64,000 nt of DNA from Neisseriaceae bacterium CLB008 (GTDB lineage: Bacteria > Pseudomonadota > Gammaproteobacteria > Burkholderiales > Neisseriaceae): positions 124,001 to 188,000 of the forward strand of contig CP166133.1 in the NCBI GenBank assembly GCA_041228285.1, written 5' to 3'. The notes beneath the pieces are model-generated. The model was not told the origin of the DNA. It made no database searches and saw only the letters and a list, made by a program, of their open reading frames with translations. Made by a program: the position numbers and the translations under genes. Shown one piece after another: positions 63,633 to 64,000 of the stretch (within the stretch, counting starts at the first letter, position 1; the number at the start of each line of letters is the position of its first letter).

Positions 63633-64000
63633 TTATAGCCCATCCTCTGACATTAAGCCATTTTCACCACCAAACATCTCCAAGACATTGACCTCCGGTG
63701 GAGGGGGTAAGAGTGCGGCTAAATTCAAAGCCTTAGCGTCTAGTCTGGGCATGTTTTTGTCATTGAATACCACTTGGTAGCCGCTACCAAAGTCGCGAAC
63801 TTGAACGCGGGCGCCTAAGGGGAAGGTGGCTTTATTGCGCACGTGGCCAAAGGGGAAACCGGTGAGTACAGGCGTTTTGGTGAGCTTGCTGATGTATTCG
63901 GCGACGGTGCTGAGGGTGTAGCTGCTGTCGTAGGTGTCGACGATTTTACCCATATTGAAATCGCCTAAAATAATGGCGCTTTGGTTCTTTAAGGCACCCG
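63633..64000 (-). CDS. LD-carboxypeptidase (S66 family), C-terminal part (cut by window edge)
   Basis: The C-terminal 121 codons or so of a protein whose N-terminal part lies beyond the right edge. The reading frame enters from the edge as AIILGDFNMGKIVD. TGFPFGHVRNKATFPLGARVQV contains the catalytic His region of S66 peptidases such as LdcA, which remove the terminal D-Ala from peptidoglycan tetrapeptides. The nucleophile Ser and the Glu are outside the window. The end EDGL is followed by a stop at 63633. Confidence 0.82.
   Translation of the reverse strand, partial: GALKNQSAIILGDFNMGKIVDTYDSSYTLSTVAEYISKLTKTPVLTGFPFGHVRNKATFPLGARVQVRDFGSGYQVVFNDKNMPRLDAKALNLAALLPPPPEVNVLEMFGGENGLMSEDGL

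Noticed and set aside
1-64000. Neisseria-type DNA uptake sequence (GCCGTCTGAA)
   Set aside because: I did not notice a full copy on reading, only partial resemblances such as CCGTCTGG near 20.3 kb. My scan was by eye, so this is not a proof of absence.

Overview
The window looks like chromosomal DNA of a beta-proteobacterium, most likely from the Neisseriaceae or a close relative. The basis is gene content and order: tpiA-secG-tRNA-Leu-nuoA to nuoN-DUF2818; two lipid A acyltransferase genes divergent from metK; hisC-B-H-A-F-I-E running into tatABC; and a single-domain hisB. Intergenic regions are AT-richer than the genes. I see no integrase, transposase, phage gene, rRNA or CRISPR array. Both ends are cut inside genes: a patatin-like lipoprotein on the left and an LD-carboxypeptidase on the right.

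Layout. 1-3.3 kb: molybdenum genes (moeB-like, divergent from modABC). 3.4-7.3 kb: tesA back to back with the ybbA/ybbP ABC system. 7.3-8.6 kb: a MORN-like lipoprotein and a MOSC protein. 8.8-12.9 kb: a canonical promoter, a very good SAM-I riboswitch with terminator and antiterminator, then an acyl-CoA synthetase, an alpha/beta hydrolase whose nucleophile Ser is Ala, and an aldehyde dehydrogenase. 13-18.3 kb: arginine deiminase operon arcDABC behind an AT-rich leader with an FNR/ANR-like half-matched box. 18.3-20.6 kb: a BaiN/HI0933-type flavoprotein, an Ala/Glu-rich lipoprotein and tRNA-Lys. 20.7-32.6 kb: a phospholipase D-family protein, PhoX phosphatase (Pho-box-like site), cstA with its small partner, a PiT phosphate carrier and pstSCAB. 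32.8-48.9 kb: tpiA, secG, tRNA-Leu and the complete 14-gene respiratory complex I operon plus DUF2818. 48.96-49.68 kb: a gene-free stretch with repeats and a possible MITE-like element. 49.7-52.7 kb: two lipid A acyltransferases and metK. 52.9-60.1 kb: a histidine operon without hisG and hisD, carrying an unknown membrane protein between hisA and hisF, then tatABC and a DUF2069 gene. 60.2-64 kb: a LysR regulator divergent from an MFS exporter, a second MFS protein and the LD-carboxypeptidase fragment.

How the genes work together. Energy: NADH is oxidised by NuoA-N, while ArcDABC gives ATP from arginine, probably when oxygen is scarce. Phosphate: PstSCAB, PiT and PhoX form a phosphate supply group, and the two Pho-type genes share a similar upstream motif. 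Envelope: TesA, YbbAP, the LpxL-like enzymes, the PLD protein and Tat; PhoX has its own Tat signal.

The best candidate for something undescribed is the SAM-riboswitch operon at 8785-12872. Its enzymes are not known methionine or SAM genes, whereas metK in this same window has no riboswitch. The sequence supports the riboswitch strongly; the substrate of the operon is unknown and any link to methylthio compounds is inference.
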